From Anaerolineales bacterium UBA2181 (GTDB lineage: Bacteria; Chloroflexota; Anaerolineae; Promineifilales; UBA4811), in assembly GCA_002328075.1 (NCBI GenBank), contig DCVT01000058.1, positions 139,815 through 203,814 of the forward strand: 64,000 bases of DNA. Direction: 5' to 3'. Each line of letters starts with the position of its first letter. Within the stretch, counting starts at the first letter, position 1. Both the position numbers and the translations under genes were made by a program. Under the pieces are notes generated by a model. The model did no database searches and had not been told where the DNA came from. It saw nothing but the letters and a program-made list of their open reading frames with translations. Below, piece after piece: positions 40,857 through 50,000 of the stretch.

Positions 40857-41354
40857 CTAGCTGCGGGTTGTTGTGTGCGTGTTGCGCTGGTTTCCAGGAT
40901 CGCCCGGCATCTGCTCCCGCACCGATCTCGTCGCCGTGCGGGCGGTGGGACGATTCCCGGCAATGAGGACCGCGCGAACGACGATCCAAAAAAACAGCGC
41001 ATAGACCGCCATGGCGATCAGCGTCGTCGCCTCCAGGACCATGCCACCGGCTGTGGGCGTCCCCACCAGCGCAGTGAACGGCGCCAGGAAGGGCTTGGTA
41101 ATGCCATAAATGAAAGTGGCGAAACCGCTGTCCGGATTCGCGGCCATCAATCTGAGCAAGAAGCGGATTCCCAACAAGACCTCTAGCAAGCCCAGAATGG
41201 CCCAGATGATCTGGTTAACCATCCCGATGCGCAGGCGCCGCTCGGCCGCCAAATCGCGTGTGACCTGCTGGGTGGACGCATAGCCGGGTTCCTGAACGGA
41301 AACCACATCCTGGCGGCGGTCCACGGATACCTCGAGACGCTGATTCTCAGTCAT
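40857..41354 (-). CDS. YggT family membrane protein
   Basis: This 165-aa protein has a polar N terminus of ~45 residues, then two YggT-type helices (IIWAILGLLEVLLGIRFLLRLM and the C-terminal IAMAVYALFFWIVVRAVLIA) with the intervening NPDSGFATFIYGITKPFLAPF motif characteristic of YggT. These proteins are linked to division or osmotic stress in other bacteria, without an agreed mechanism. A hydrophilic Thr/Arg tail ends the protein. AAAGGA precedes the ATG. It is in the same strand group as the small membrane proteins and GlsB. Confidence 0.86.
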   Translation of the reverse strand: MTENQRLEVSVDRRQDVVSVQEPGYASTQQVTRDLAAERRLRIGMVNQIIWAILGLLEVLLGIRFLLRLMAANPDSGFATFIYGITKPFLAPFTALVGTPTAGGMVLEATTLIAMAVYALFFWIVVRAVLIAGNRPTARTATRSVREQMPGDPGNQRNTHTTTRS

Positions 41355-41504
41355 GACGGTTCCTTTCCATTGAGGCGACCGGGTGGTGTTCTTGCACGGG
41401 TCGGTCGCCGGTCACCCAGGCGGTTTCGGTCGGTCAGGTCTGTCCGCTCGGAGTCGTTCGCGGGTCGGACAGACCACAACCTGGCCGGGCTCTCAGCGGC
41501 CAGC

Positions 41505-41747
41505 TCATCCACGGCGGATGAGCTTGAACACGGCCAGCAGAATGACCGCGCCCAACAAGGACCACAATAGCGCCGCGACGTTAAAGCTGCCCGAGGCTAG
41601 AGTCTCGCGACCAAACAGCCAACTGGCCAACAGCGCACCCACGATACCCACGATGATGTCGACCACCAGCCCCTGCCGCGTCCGCATAATCACGCTGGCT
41701 GCCCAGCCGACGATCGCCCCAACGATGAGCACTACAATCACATTCAT
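41505..41747 (-). CDS. GlsB/YeaQ/YmgE family stress-response membrane protein
   Basis: This 80-aa protein has three helices with the glycine-rich family signature: VLIVGAIVGWAASVIMRTRQ, VVDIIVGIVGALLASWLFG and LLWSLLGAVILLAVFKLIRRG. It is a transglycosylase-associated-type integral membrane protein induced by stress in several bacteria, with no known enzymatic role. GAGGAGGAAGCA gives a strong ribosome binding site. It is followed on the same strand by YggT. Confidence 0.92.
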   Translation of the reverse strand: MNVIVVLIVGAIVGWAASVIMRTRQGLVVDIIVGIVGALLASWLFGRETLASGSFNVAALLWSLLGAVILLAVFKLIRRG

Positions 41748-41808
41748 TGCTTCCTCCTCTTTCTACTGAATGCCGACCACGGATTCTCCGTGGTTGGACC
41801 GTGTCACC

Positions 41809-41952
41809 CTACTTTTTGGCTTTCTTTTTGCCCTTTTTTTCTTTTTTCCCGCCCTTTTCCTTCTTTTCTTTCTTGTCCTTCTTGACCGGCTTGACCTTGT
41901 CCTTCTTGACCTCCTCCTCGACCGCTGCCTTTTCTTCTTCTTTCTTGGCCAT
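41809..41952 (-). CDS. 47-aa lysine-rich acidic/basic small protein
   Basis: This ORF begins MAKKEEEKAAVEEEVKK and then runs almost entirely in Lys with a few Pro, Gly and Glu, ending KKGKKKAKK. AAAGGAG precedes ATG 41952. No fold is expected; it could bind nucleic acid or membranes through charge. The coding strand is extremely purine-rich, which also raises the chance of a low-complexity artefact. Confidence 0.6.
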   Translation of the reverse strand: MAKKEEEKAAVEEEVKKDKVKPVKKDKKEKKEKGGKKEKKGKKKAKK

Positions 41953-42011
41953 TGCTTTCTCCTTTCACTCTCCTACCGCGAAACGACTGTTCCGCTTGCC
42001 AGACAGTCCGA

Positions 42012-42470
42012 CTACCTGAAGCATCGTACCGTCTGGGTCGCCTCTAGCTCTGGTTCCGCCGGGACCGCGGGCGAACCACCTGCGCCCGACTCGGTCCGCA
42101 GACTCTGGTGCACCTGCTCCAGCGCTTGTGGGAGCCGGTCAAACTCGGTGGACTTGTCCAGAAAGTAATCCGCGCCGGCCTGTTCGCACTTTTCTCGGTA
42201 TTGGGGATAGGCGAAATTGGTGAACATGATGACCTTGGGGGCCGGGTCCATCTTTTTCACCTTGCGCAGCACCGAGATGCCGTTGCCGCCCGGCATGCGA
42301 ATGTCCAGGACCACCACGTGGGGCTGCGTCTGGCGGATGCCGTCCAGGGAAGCGGCCACGTCCCGGGCCTGACCCACCACGGTGATGCCAGGCAGGGCCA
42401 ACAGTGTGCTGATCAGGTGCTCCCGAATGGTGGCCGAATCGTCGCTGATGAATACCTTGAGCTGATCCAT
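42012..42470 (-). CDS. Single-domain response regulator with disordered tail
   Basis: This ~152-aa protein has a CheY-type receiver domain: SDDSATIREHL acidic pocket, phosphorylatable Asp in VVVLDIRMPGGNG, Thr in IMFTNFAYPQ, and Lys in FLDKSTEFD. After it come ~30 Pro/Ala/Glu-rich residues with no output domain. ATG 42470 is preferred over TTG 42476. It lies just downstream of the kinase and NarL-type regulator on the same strand but 140 bases apart, so it may act with the same kinase. Confidence 0.88.
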   Translation of the reverse strand: MDQLKVFISDDSATIREHLISTLLALPGITVVGQARDVAASLDGIRQTQPHVVVLDIRMPGGNGISVLRKVKKMDPAPKVIMFTNFAYPQYREKCEQAGADYFLDKSTEFDRLPQALEQVHQSLRTESGAGGSPAVPAEPELEATQTVRCFR

Positions 42471-42611
42471 TGACAAGATTGTACACCGCGCCCGGTTTCG
42501 GGTATGTCGGCGCAGGACCGATTCCGCTGTAGGCGGCGGCCCAACTGGCCTGTCGGATGTTGTCCTACACGAGGTGTGCGGGAAGAGCCGAGAAAGGGCG
42601 AACGAGGGGCG

Positions 42612-43244
42612 TCAGTCGATCAGGTCGTGCTGCATGGCGTAGTGCATCAGCTCGGCGCTGGTGCGCAGATTCATCTTGACCAGAATGCGCCCCCGGTAGG
42701 TGCTAATGGTCTTGACGCTCAGGGAGAGTTCCGCGGCGATCTCGGTGACCGATTTGCCCGCCGCTATCCGCCGCAGCACCTGGTACTCCCGGTCGGACAA
42801 CGTTTCGTGGGGCAGCCCGCTAGAATCGGCGCCGATCCGAAACGCCAATCTTTCGGCCAGCAGCGGGCTGACGTATCTTCCGCCCCCCACCACCTGGTGG
42901 ATGGCCTTGACCAATTCGTCGGCCGCCCCGTCCTTTGACAGGTAGCCAGCGGCGCCGGCCTTGAGAACGCGTATGGCATACTGATCTTCCGAATACATGC
43001 TCAATATCAACACCGGCAGTTTGGGTCGTTCTGACTTGATCTCTTTCAGCACGTCCAGCCCGCTGCGGTCGGGCATCGAGATGTCCAGGACCACCACATC
43101 CCACGGCTCGGACCGGACCTTGTCCAGCACCTCTTGCCCGTTGACCGCTTCGCCGGCGACCATCAACCCCGGTGCGTCGCCCAGGATCTGCTTCAGGCCT
43201 TGTCGCACCACCGCGTGGTCGTCGGCCACCAAAACTCGGATCAT
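42612..43244 (-). CDS. NarL/FixJ-family response regulator
   Basis: This 210-aa protein has an N-terminal receiver (VADDHAVVRQGL, phosphorylatable Asp in VVVLDISMPDRSG, LSMYSEDQYAI) and a C-terminal LuxR-type helix-turn-helix (LSDREYQVLRRIAAGKSVTEIAAELSLSVKTISTY). It binds DNA when phosphorylated. Its start overlaps the kinase stop by ATGA, so the two form a cognate pair. Target genes cannot be deduced; the small envelope protein group downstream is a candidate. Confidence 0.93.
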   Translation of the reverse strand: MIRVLVADDHAVVRQGLKQILGDAPGLMVAGEAVNGQEVLDKVRSEPWDVVVLDISMPDRSGLDVLKEIKSERPKLPVLILSMYSEDQYAIRVLKAGAAGYLSKDGAADELVKAIHQVVGGGRYVSPLLAERLAFRIGADSSGLPHETLSDREYQVLRRIAAGKSVTEIAAELSLSVKTISTYRGRILVKMNLRTSAELMHYAMQHDLID

Positions 43245-44914
43245 AGCGACTCCTCCACCTGACCGAGCGGTAATCTGACCACCAAGGTGGTTCCCTGGCC
43301 GGGTGTACCCTGAATATCGAAATCGCCGGAGCGCAGCAGGGCCCGCTCCCGCATTCCCAGCAACCCAAATGACCGAGCGCCGTGCGCCTCGTCGGGCGTG
43401 ATGCCGCGCCCGTCATCCTGAACCTGGAGGCGCACGTACCCTTGTTCCTGATCCAGGCGAACCGCCACCTGCGTGGCCTCGGCGTGGCGCCCCACGTTCG
43501 TCAGCGCCTCCTGCAGGATGCGAAAGAGGATGGTGGTCGCCTCGGCGTCCAGCTCTACCTCCTCCGAGCTAGAGGTGAATCGGCACCGAATGCCACTGCG
43601 TTTTTCGAACTCTTGCAGCTGCCACTCCATCGCCGGGACCAGCCCCAGATCATCCAACATGATGGGGCGCAGATCGGCGGCAATGCGGCGCACCCCCTGG
43701 ATGGTCGTGTCAACCAGGTCAGACATGTCTCGAAATTTCTGCAACAGGATTTTCCGTTTGGGGCCGATCTGTCTCTGAAGCCAGGCCAGATCCATTTTGA
43801 GTCCGGTCAGGGCCTGGCCCAGTTCGTCGTGCACTTCGCGGGCCATGCGCGCCCGGTCCTCTTCGCGCCGAGTTCGCTCGTATTGGCCGAGGTGGAGCAA
43901 CTGCTCCCGCGAGCTCTCCAGCTGGGCAATCGCCCCCTGCAGCTCCGAGGTGCGCTGCTGCACGAGCACCTCCAATTCGGCGTTCAGTTGTTGCGCTTCG
44001 GCGTACAGCCGGGCGTTGTCAACCGCCAGCGCGGCGCGGCGGGCCAGCTCTTCGGCCAGAGCCAGGTCGACCTCGGCGTACTCCCGCCCGGACTCGGCCG
44101 ATGCCACCAGCGTGATGGTGCCCAGCGTGTGGCCTCGCGTGACCAGTGGGACGATCATCGCCGACCGGACTCCCAGCGACCGCACCAGCTCGATCTGGTC
44201 GGCGTCGCGGGCGATGGCCGCGAGCAACTCCTCGGATGGCTGGGGATAGAATGCCGGCCGGCCGCTGCGCTGCACATGGACGGGTCCGGGGGGCACCTCC
44301 GGGTCGGGCGGCTCGCGCCGCAAGAGATCGTCGGCCAGCGCCAGCTTCTGCGGGTCGGCGTGCGCGACAGCCACCGGTTGGATCGGCTCGCCTTCTTTGG
44401 CGACGTGGACAATGCACCAGTCGGCCAACAGGGGCACCACCACCTGAGCGATGTTGGCCAACCGGCCCGTAGCGTCGAGCGACGCGGCCAGCGCCGAACC
44501 GGCCACGGCCAGCGCCCGCTGCGACCGTTCGACCTGCCGGCGCTCGGTGACATCGGTGCTGATCTCCACCAGGGTCGGTGCAGCGCCGGGCTCTTGATGC
44601 CACACGGCCCAGCGGCTGTTTACCGTCACCGGCCGGCCGTCTCGCCGCATATGGACCAGCTCACCCTCCCAGTAACCCGCATCCAGCGCGTGGGCCTGGA
44701 TCTCCGCCAGGGGCTGTGGATACCGCGTGTGCAACAGCGCGTCACCGCTCCGGCCGAGGACCTCATCCTTCGTCCAGCCAAGGAGTTCTTCTGCTCCGCG
44801 GTTGATCGAGATGATGACGCCCTGGCCGTCACGCAGGATGACGGCGTCGGGCACCAGCTCCAGGAGGTGCGCCTGTTGGCCCAGACCCCATAGATCTCGC
44901 TCTGTGGTGTTCAC
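43241..44914 (-). CDS. PAS-GAF sensor histidine kinase (HisKA_3 type)
   Basis: This ~557-aa soluble kinase has, in order, a PAS domain (LLELVPDAVILRDGQGVIISINRGAEELLGW), a GAF domain (~residues 155-310), a coiled coil, a NarX-type dimerisation domain with the phospho-His in REVHDELGQALTG, and a HATPase domain (LQEALTNVGRHAEA, DDGRGI). No membrane segment is visible, so it senses a cytoplasmic signal such as redox or a small ligand. GTG 44914 is chosen because GGGAGG lies 7 bases upstream; TTG/ATG candidates exist a few codons earlier. It precedes its NarL-type partner with a 4-base overlap. Confidence 0.92.
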   Translation of the reverse strand: MNTTERDLWGLGQQAHLLELVPDAVILRDGQGVIISINRGAEELLGWTKDEVLGRSGDALLHTRYPQPLAEIQAHALDAGYWEGELVHMRRDGRPVTVNSRWAVWHQEPGAAPTLVEISTDVTERRQVERSQRALAVAGSALAASLDATGRLANIAQVVVPLLADWCIVHVAKEGEPIQPVAVAHADPQKLALADDLLRREPPDPEVPPGPVHVQRSGRPAFYPQPSEELLAAIARDADQIELVRSLGVRSAMIVPLVTRGHTLGTITLVASAESGREYAEVDLALAEELARRAALAVDNARLYAEAQQLNAELEVLVQQRTSELQGAIAQLESSREQLLHLGQYERTRREEDRARMAREVHDELGQALTGLKMDLAWLQRQIGPKRKILLQKFRDMSDLVDTTIQGVRRIAADLRPIMLDDLGLVPAMEWQLQEFEKRSGIRCRFTSSSEEVELDAEATTILFRILQEALTNVGRHAEATQVAVRLDQEQGYVRLQVQDDGRGITPDEAHGARSFGLLGMRERALLRSGDFDIQGTPGQGTTLVVRLPLGQVEESL

Positions 44915-45693
44915 ACACAAGCCTCCCAACATGGTCAAACCGGAATCTGCCTAAGCGACAGTATAGCACGCAGTCACGCGGAATGCCATTGCCAGGTCAC
45001 GCTGAATCGAGGAGAATGATTGGGGGCGGTGAGCCTGATCCTGGCGGTTACAACCGTGTGCCAGGACCGGCCCAAGACATGGCCCACGGTGCGCGCGTCG
45101 CTCCAATCTCAAGTGCCCGTCGGGCGGAGGGTGCTCTCGGTCAGACTTGCGTTTTCTGGTTGGCGGAATGCGTAGCCAACCGGGTGGCTTGCACGGATGG
45201 AGGGCCACAGTGGTGGGTTGCTTTGGCACTCGGGGGTCAATCCGGTAACCAGGAGCTTGACCATGGACAGCTAAAGCTGTTCGTCGATCGCGGCCCGAAT
45301 CCAGCTTGGCCAAACAATGCTTTGTCCGCTTCTGCAGGCGATAGGTCGGTTGAGGAACGTTGTATGCCCATCGAATACTCGGTCATGCAGAGTGCGCGAT
45401 GCTGGCTGTGAGCGGTTTTCGGGCAGACCAACCGTTTCCGCCGGACAATCGGCAGTCCAGTGCCAGCAACGGCGCGGGCAACGACCCACATCAAGGGCTG
45501 CCTGCAGCGAATTGACGGAGTGTGAGTACCTTTGCGCCCCGGCAGCAGCCGCGCTATACTCAAAGCCGCATATGCAGGCGAGGCGACAGAGGAGACGCGC
45601 AGCGTCCTCATGGATATGGATGCGACCGACATTCGTTGACCAAATCCGGGGTGAATGGCAAGGGTATGCGCTGGACGTGTTCCGAAATAGTGC
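44915..45693. other. Intergenic region upstream of the kinase
   Basis: No gene is supported. A minus-strand TATACT near 44965-44960 could be the -10 of the kinase promoter, with no clear -35. The ORFs on both strands are Cys/Trp/Ser-rich and non-homologous-looking. Confidence 0.4.
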
Positions 45694-46584
45694 ATGGGTG
45701 CGCTGCGAGCTAACGCCTACGACATTACACGCGTGATTCAAGCCGCAAAGAGAGCGAGTGAGAGCGTGTTGGGTTGGCGCGAATTGCAGCTTGACCCGGT
45801 CTCGGGAGCCAGATATCGGGCCACTCTGGCAAGCGCGCGCTCTGTTCGGCCGGGTGACGCGGTCCCGAAATGGGCCGCGCCACAGACACTGAACAGGTGC
45901 AGCTGCACAGCCGGGAATTCTCTGCGTTGCGCGGATACCTTGGGGCGCTATCGCTCTGAGGACACGCCTGGAGACCAACACTTCTGGCGTTCAGGAAAAG
46001 AACCTGCAGTTGACCGTACCCTGGTCCGCAGCGCCAGCGCTGACAGCTCCAACCATACCCTGGAGGACAGGCAGGCAGAATTTCGGCGGAGAGTCGTGTC
46101 CAATCTGGCCCGCGGCGGAAATGCCTGCCGGAATGCAGCCGATTATCTCATCCGGAACGACACACGTATTGGGTTTTCAAGGCAGGTTGGCACCGGCGCT
46201 AGGTGGACCGCAGGCGGCGACATTGAACTCAATTCCAAGAGCTTCTCGCCAGATGGCGACCCGGGCGATCCCCGGTTGCTCGCGGCCGTCGTGGAAGAAG
46301 CCAAGCATCTTGAACAGGGTCCCGCGCTGGCCCTCACAGTCAAGGGCGAAGTCAAGGGCTGGCAGGCACGCGCCGCGGCATGGGAAGAGTTGGTGGGAAA
46401 CAAGGTCACCGGCCGATATTGGAGGATTGTGATTGGCACCCCCGAGAACCCATCGCCCGAGGACCTCAGACGAGCGCGAGCGGCGATACGCGCGATTGTC
46501 CGTACGCCACATTACATGATATGGGCTTTGGCGCTCCAACCGAACTGGGTGACCCGCCTCATCGAGAAGGCCCTGAAGCGCTGA
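45694..46584 (+). CDS. Protein resembling a Chloroflexota HExxH-containing family, with the motif lost
   Basis: Only the C-terminal ~190 residues look like a real protein: LEDRQAEFRRRVVSNLARGG, ACRNAADYLIRNDTRIGFSRQ, GDIELNSKSFS, and VEEAKHLEQGPALALTVKGEV. In related proteins that I recall from this phylum the last segment is HEAKHLEQG, an HExxH metal site; here the first His is Glu201 (EEAKH), so metalloprotease activity is unlikely. The N-terminal ~110 residues do not look conserved and the true start may be nearer 46000-46100. Not in an operon. Possibly a decaying gene or a repurposed fold. Confidence 0.55.
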   Translation: MGALRANAYDITRVIQAAKRASESVLGWRELQLDPVSGARYRATLASARSVRPGDAVPKWAAPQTLNRCSCTAGNSLRCADTLGRYRSEDTPGDQHFWRSGKEPAVDRTLVRSASADSSNHTLEDRQAEFRRRVVSNLARGGNACRNAADYLIRNDTRIGFSRQVGTGARWTAGGDIELNSKSFSPDGDPGDPRLLAAVVEEAKHLEQGPALALTVKGEVKGWQARAAAWEELVGNKVTGRYWRIVIGTPENPSPEDLRRARAAIRAIVRTPHYMIWALALQPNWVTRLIEKALKR

Positions 46585-47089
46585 GATCGACCGTGGTTGG
46601 GTTTGCGAGCCAGCACCGCCTACAGGCGGCTTACGGCAAGGGTGTTCGCTTCATGGTCTCCTCAGCGCCTCTTGCTCATGGTCAAGCTGCTGGTCTGGCG
46701 GTGGCGGAGCTCGATCTCTGCGCCAATAGCCTCCATTCGCGAAACACTGGTTGACCGGGAGTCAGCGCCCAACCATACCGCACGACGTCATCTGCATCGA
46801 CTCTACCGATGCCCCGATCGTGGAACTCCCGGCCGAACATGGGCCTGGAGAGATGAGCTGCCCGAGCGAGACCTGAACCCTTCACTCGGTGGTTGAGCGG
46901 CCAGGACCTGCAGAATTCCTTTCTGAGAGTTACGGGCAAGTGGTCAGACGATTGCCGGCCGAGGATGTGTGGTGGGGGCGGGGTAACCACGCTCTTGCCG
47001 CGAGGTCGGCGCGGCGTGGGAGGTGCGCACACCCGGGGCGGTTCTGCAATGAGTTCAGAGTGCAGAACGCTGTCTGGCAGCCCATCTCC
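46585..47089. other. Intergenic region
   Basis: No supportable gene between the HExxH-like gene and the convergent NRPS end. Nothing structural was recognised. Confidence 0.4.
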
Positions 47090-50000
47090 CTAGGCGCAGT
47101 CGTTGGCTGTCAGCCAGTCACCCAACGGCCGGTCGAGGTGCTCCGCCATACACCCCAGCCAGCGCTCCAGGTCGGCCAGAATGCGCTCCATCAACGGTCG
47201 GTCGAACTGGTCGGCGTTGTAGCGCACCAGCAGCGCTAGTTCGCCCGGCCAGTCCTCGATTTCGATGATCCAATCGTAGGTCGAGACGGTGAACTCGAGC
47301 TCTCCCGGGAAGACCTCGGACGGCAGTGGGGTCATGGTCAGACCGGGCAGTTGCACCGGCCGGCCTGGCTCCTCCTGCTGTACCAACATGACCTGGAACA
47401 GGGTCTCATTGGCCAGGTCGTGCTCAGCGCGCAGCGAGTCCACCACCGCCTCAAAGGGCACATCCTGGTTGTCATAGGCCTCCAGCGCTACCCGCCGCAC
47501 CTGTTGCAGCAGGTTGCGCACGGTCTGGTCACCGTCCACCTGAAGCCGCAGGACAACGGTGTTGATGAGCAGGCCGACCACGCCTTCGGTCCCCGGCCGG
47601 TGCCGGTTGGAGACCAACGTTCCAAACCGCAGGTCGCGCAGGCCAGTGGCCGCAAACAACAGGCCGGCCAGTCCCGCCACGACGGTCATGAAACGGGTCA
47701 CGCCCTCCTGCCGGGCCAGCGCCTGCAAGGACCGGTCCACACCGGATGGCAGGTGGTGGCGAAGACGGCCGTAGCGGTAGGTGTTGGACGGGGGGCGCGG
47801 GTGGCTGGCCGGCAGCGGCAGCTCGGCCAGGAACCCGCGCAGGTGTCGCCGCCAGTAGGCGATCTGGTGCTGCGCTTCCCGGCTCTCCAGCCACTCCCGT
47901 TGCCAACGCATATAGTCCGCTTGCTGGAGCGAGGGCGCGGGCAGTGCTGCCCGATCCCCAACCGCACGGGTGGAATAGAGTTGGGCAATCTCGGCCGCTA
48001 ACACGCCCGCTGAACCGCCGTCGGCCGCTGCGTGGTGGAGCGTCAACAGCAGGATGTGTTTTCTAGCACCCAGGCGCAGCAACAACGCCCTTACCGGTGC
48101 TTGGGTCGCCAGGTCGAAGCTCAGGTGGAAGAACTGGCGGGCCAGCTCCTGAACCGCGGTGTCGTGCTCCGCCTCCGGCAGGTCAGCCAGGTCGACTTGT
48201 GGCAACCGGACGGCCGCGACCGGCCGCGGCACCCAGGCCAGCTCGCCGTTGATCTCGTCCACGGTCGAGCGGAGGACTGCGTGCCGCCGGGTCACCTGGG
48301 TCAGGCAACTCTGCAGCGCGACCGTGTCCAGGTCGCCGTCGAATTTCAGGTGCAGTGGCAGATGGTAGAGCGGCGCACCCGGAACGGAGCAGCTGACCCG
48401 CCACATCCGCTCCTGCGCTGCAGAAAGCGGCGCCGGCGCCAGCGAATCGGCCTGCTCGGGCGGTTGGATGGGCTGGAATAGCCATTCCGGCCGGCGCGTC
48501 CGGTCCACCCGCCGAGCCAGGTCGGCCAGGGTGGGGGAGTCGTAGATCGCCCGCAGCGGCAGCTCGGCCGCCAGCGTCTGGCGCAGGCGGGAGAGCAGCC
48601 GGATAGCTCCCAACGAGCTGCCCCCCAGCCCGGCAAAGCTGTCCTCCAATCTCACGGATTCGCGGCCCAAGAGGTCGGCGACGATCCCGACCACCAGCGA
48701 CTCGGTCGCGCTGGGTAACCGGTGAGCACCAGTTGTACCATGCGGAGGGTTGGCCGCCAACGCCAGCAGCGCCGCCTGGTCCACTTTGCCCGCCGGGGTC
48801 AGCGGGAGCGCATCCAGAGCGGTCAGCGACCCCGGCGCCATGTGATCCGGCAACCGCTCGGCCAGCCAGCGGCGCAGGTCGGCCGGGTTGGTGCCGCCAG
48901 TCGGGACGCTTGCGTCAGGCGCGCGCAACACCACGAATGCTGCCAGCAGCCGGCCGGACTTGCCGGCGTCGGGCGTCACCACGGTGGCCTGGCGCACTGC
49001 CGGGTGGCGCAGCAGCAACTCTTCCACCTCGGCGGGCTCTACCCGGAAGCCGCTCACCTTGACCTGACGATCCAGCCGGCCAAGAAAAACCAGGTTATCA
49101 TCCGGTCTGCGGCGGACCCGGTCCCCGGTGCGGACCATCCGCGCACCTGGCCGGTTCGAGAAGGGATCGGGCAGAAAGCGTTGGGCGGTGAGCGCCGGCT
49201 GTCGCACGTAACCGCGAGACGGTCCGTCGCCGCCCAGGTAGAGCTCGCCCGGTAGCCCCGGCGGAGTAGGGCTAAGCCAACGGTCCAACACATAGGCCCG
49301 CGCGTGGGGCAGCGGTTGTCCGATGGGGACGCCCGTTTCGCGCGTCCCGTCTGGCAGGTCCGGCATTTCGTATAGTGTGGACACAATGGTGGCCTCGGTG
49401 GGGCCGTAGACGTTGACCAGGCGGACTGCCGGACCCAGGCTGCGCCGCCAGGCGGCAGCAGCGTCCCAGCGCGCCTTCTCCCCACCGGTGACCAGCAGCC
49501 GCAGACGGCCGGCGTCAACGCGTTCGGGTGGCAGGTCCAAAGCCAGCGTGTGCCACAGGGCGGCCGAGAGGCTGACCACGCTGACCTCCAGCTCTCGGAC
49601 CTCGTCCAGAAACGCGGCCACCGATTCGAGCATGGCTTCCGAGCGCAAGACCAACGTGGCCCCGGTCGCCAGGGTGGGCCAGATCTCCTCCGCGCTGGCG
49701 TCAAAACTGAACGGGTGGAACTGCATGACGCGATCGGCCGGCGTCAGGTCAAAAGCAGTAATCACGCTGCGACAGATGCTGGCCAGCGACCGGTGTTCCA
49801 CCATGACTCCCTTGGGCGCCCCGGTTGACCCTGAGGTGGTAATGACATAGGCCAAATTGCCCGGCGCGGGCGGCTGCAGGGGGGAGGCGGGTTCGGGTGG
49901 GCCGTTGGGGTCGGGCCGGTCAGGTTGGATCACCTTGCCGTGCCAGCCCGGCAGCGGCGGCAGCGAACAACCGGCCAAAAGGTGTGTCGCCCCGCTGTCA

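Noticed and set aside
43382..44893. 503-aa plus-strand ORF opposite the histidine kinase
   Set aside because: Antisense to a gene with full kinase motifs; composition rich in His, Gln and Arg, typical of shadow frames.
45271..45981. 236-aa minus-strand ORF in the gap after the histidine kinase
   Set aside because: High Cys/Arg/Ser content, no family pattern and no ribosome binding site; not supported.
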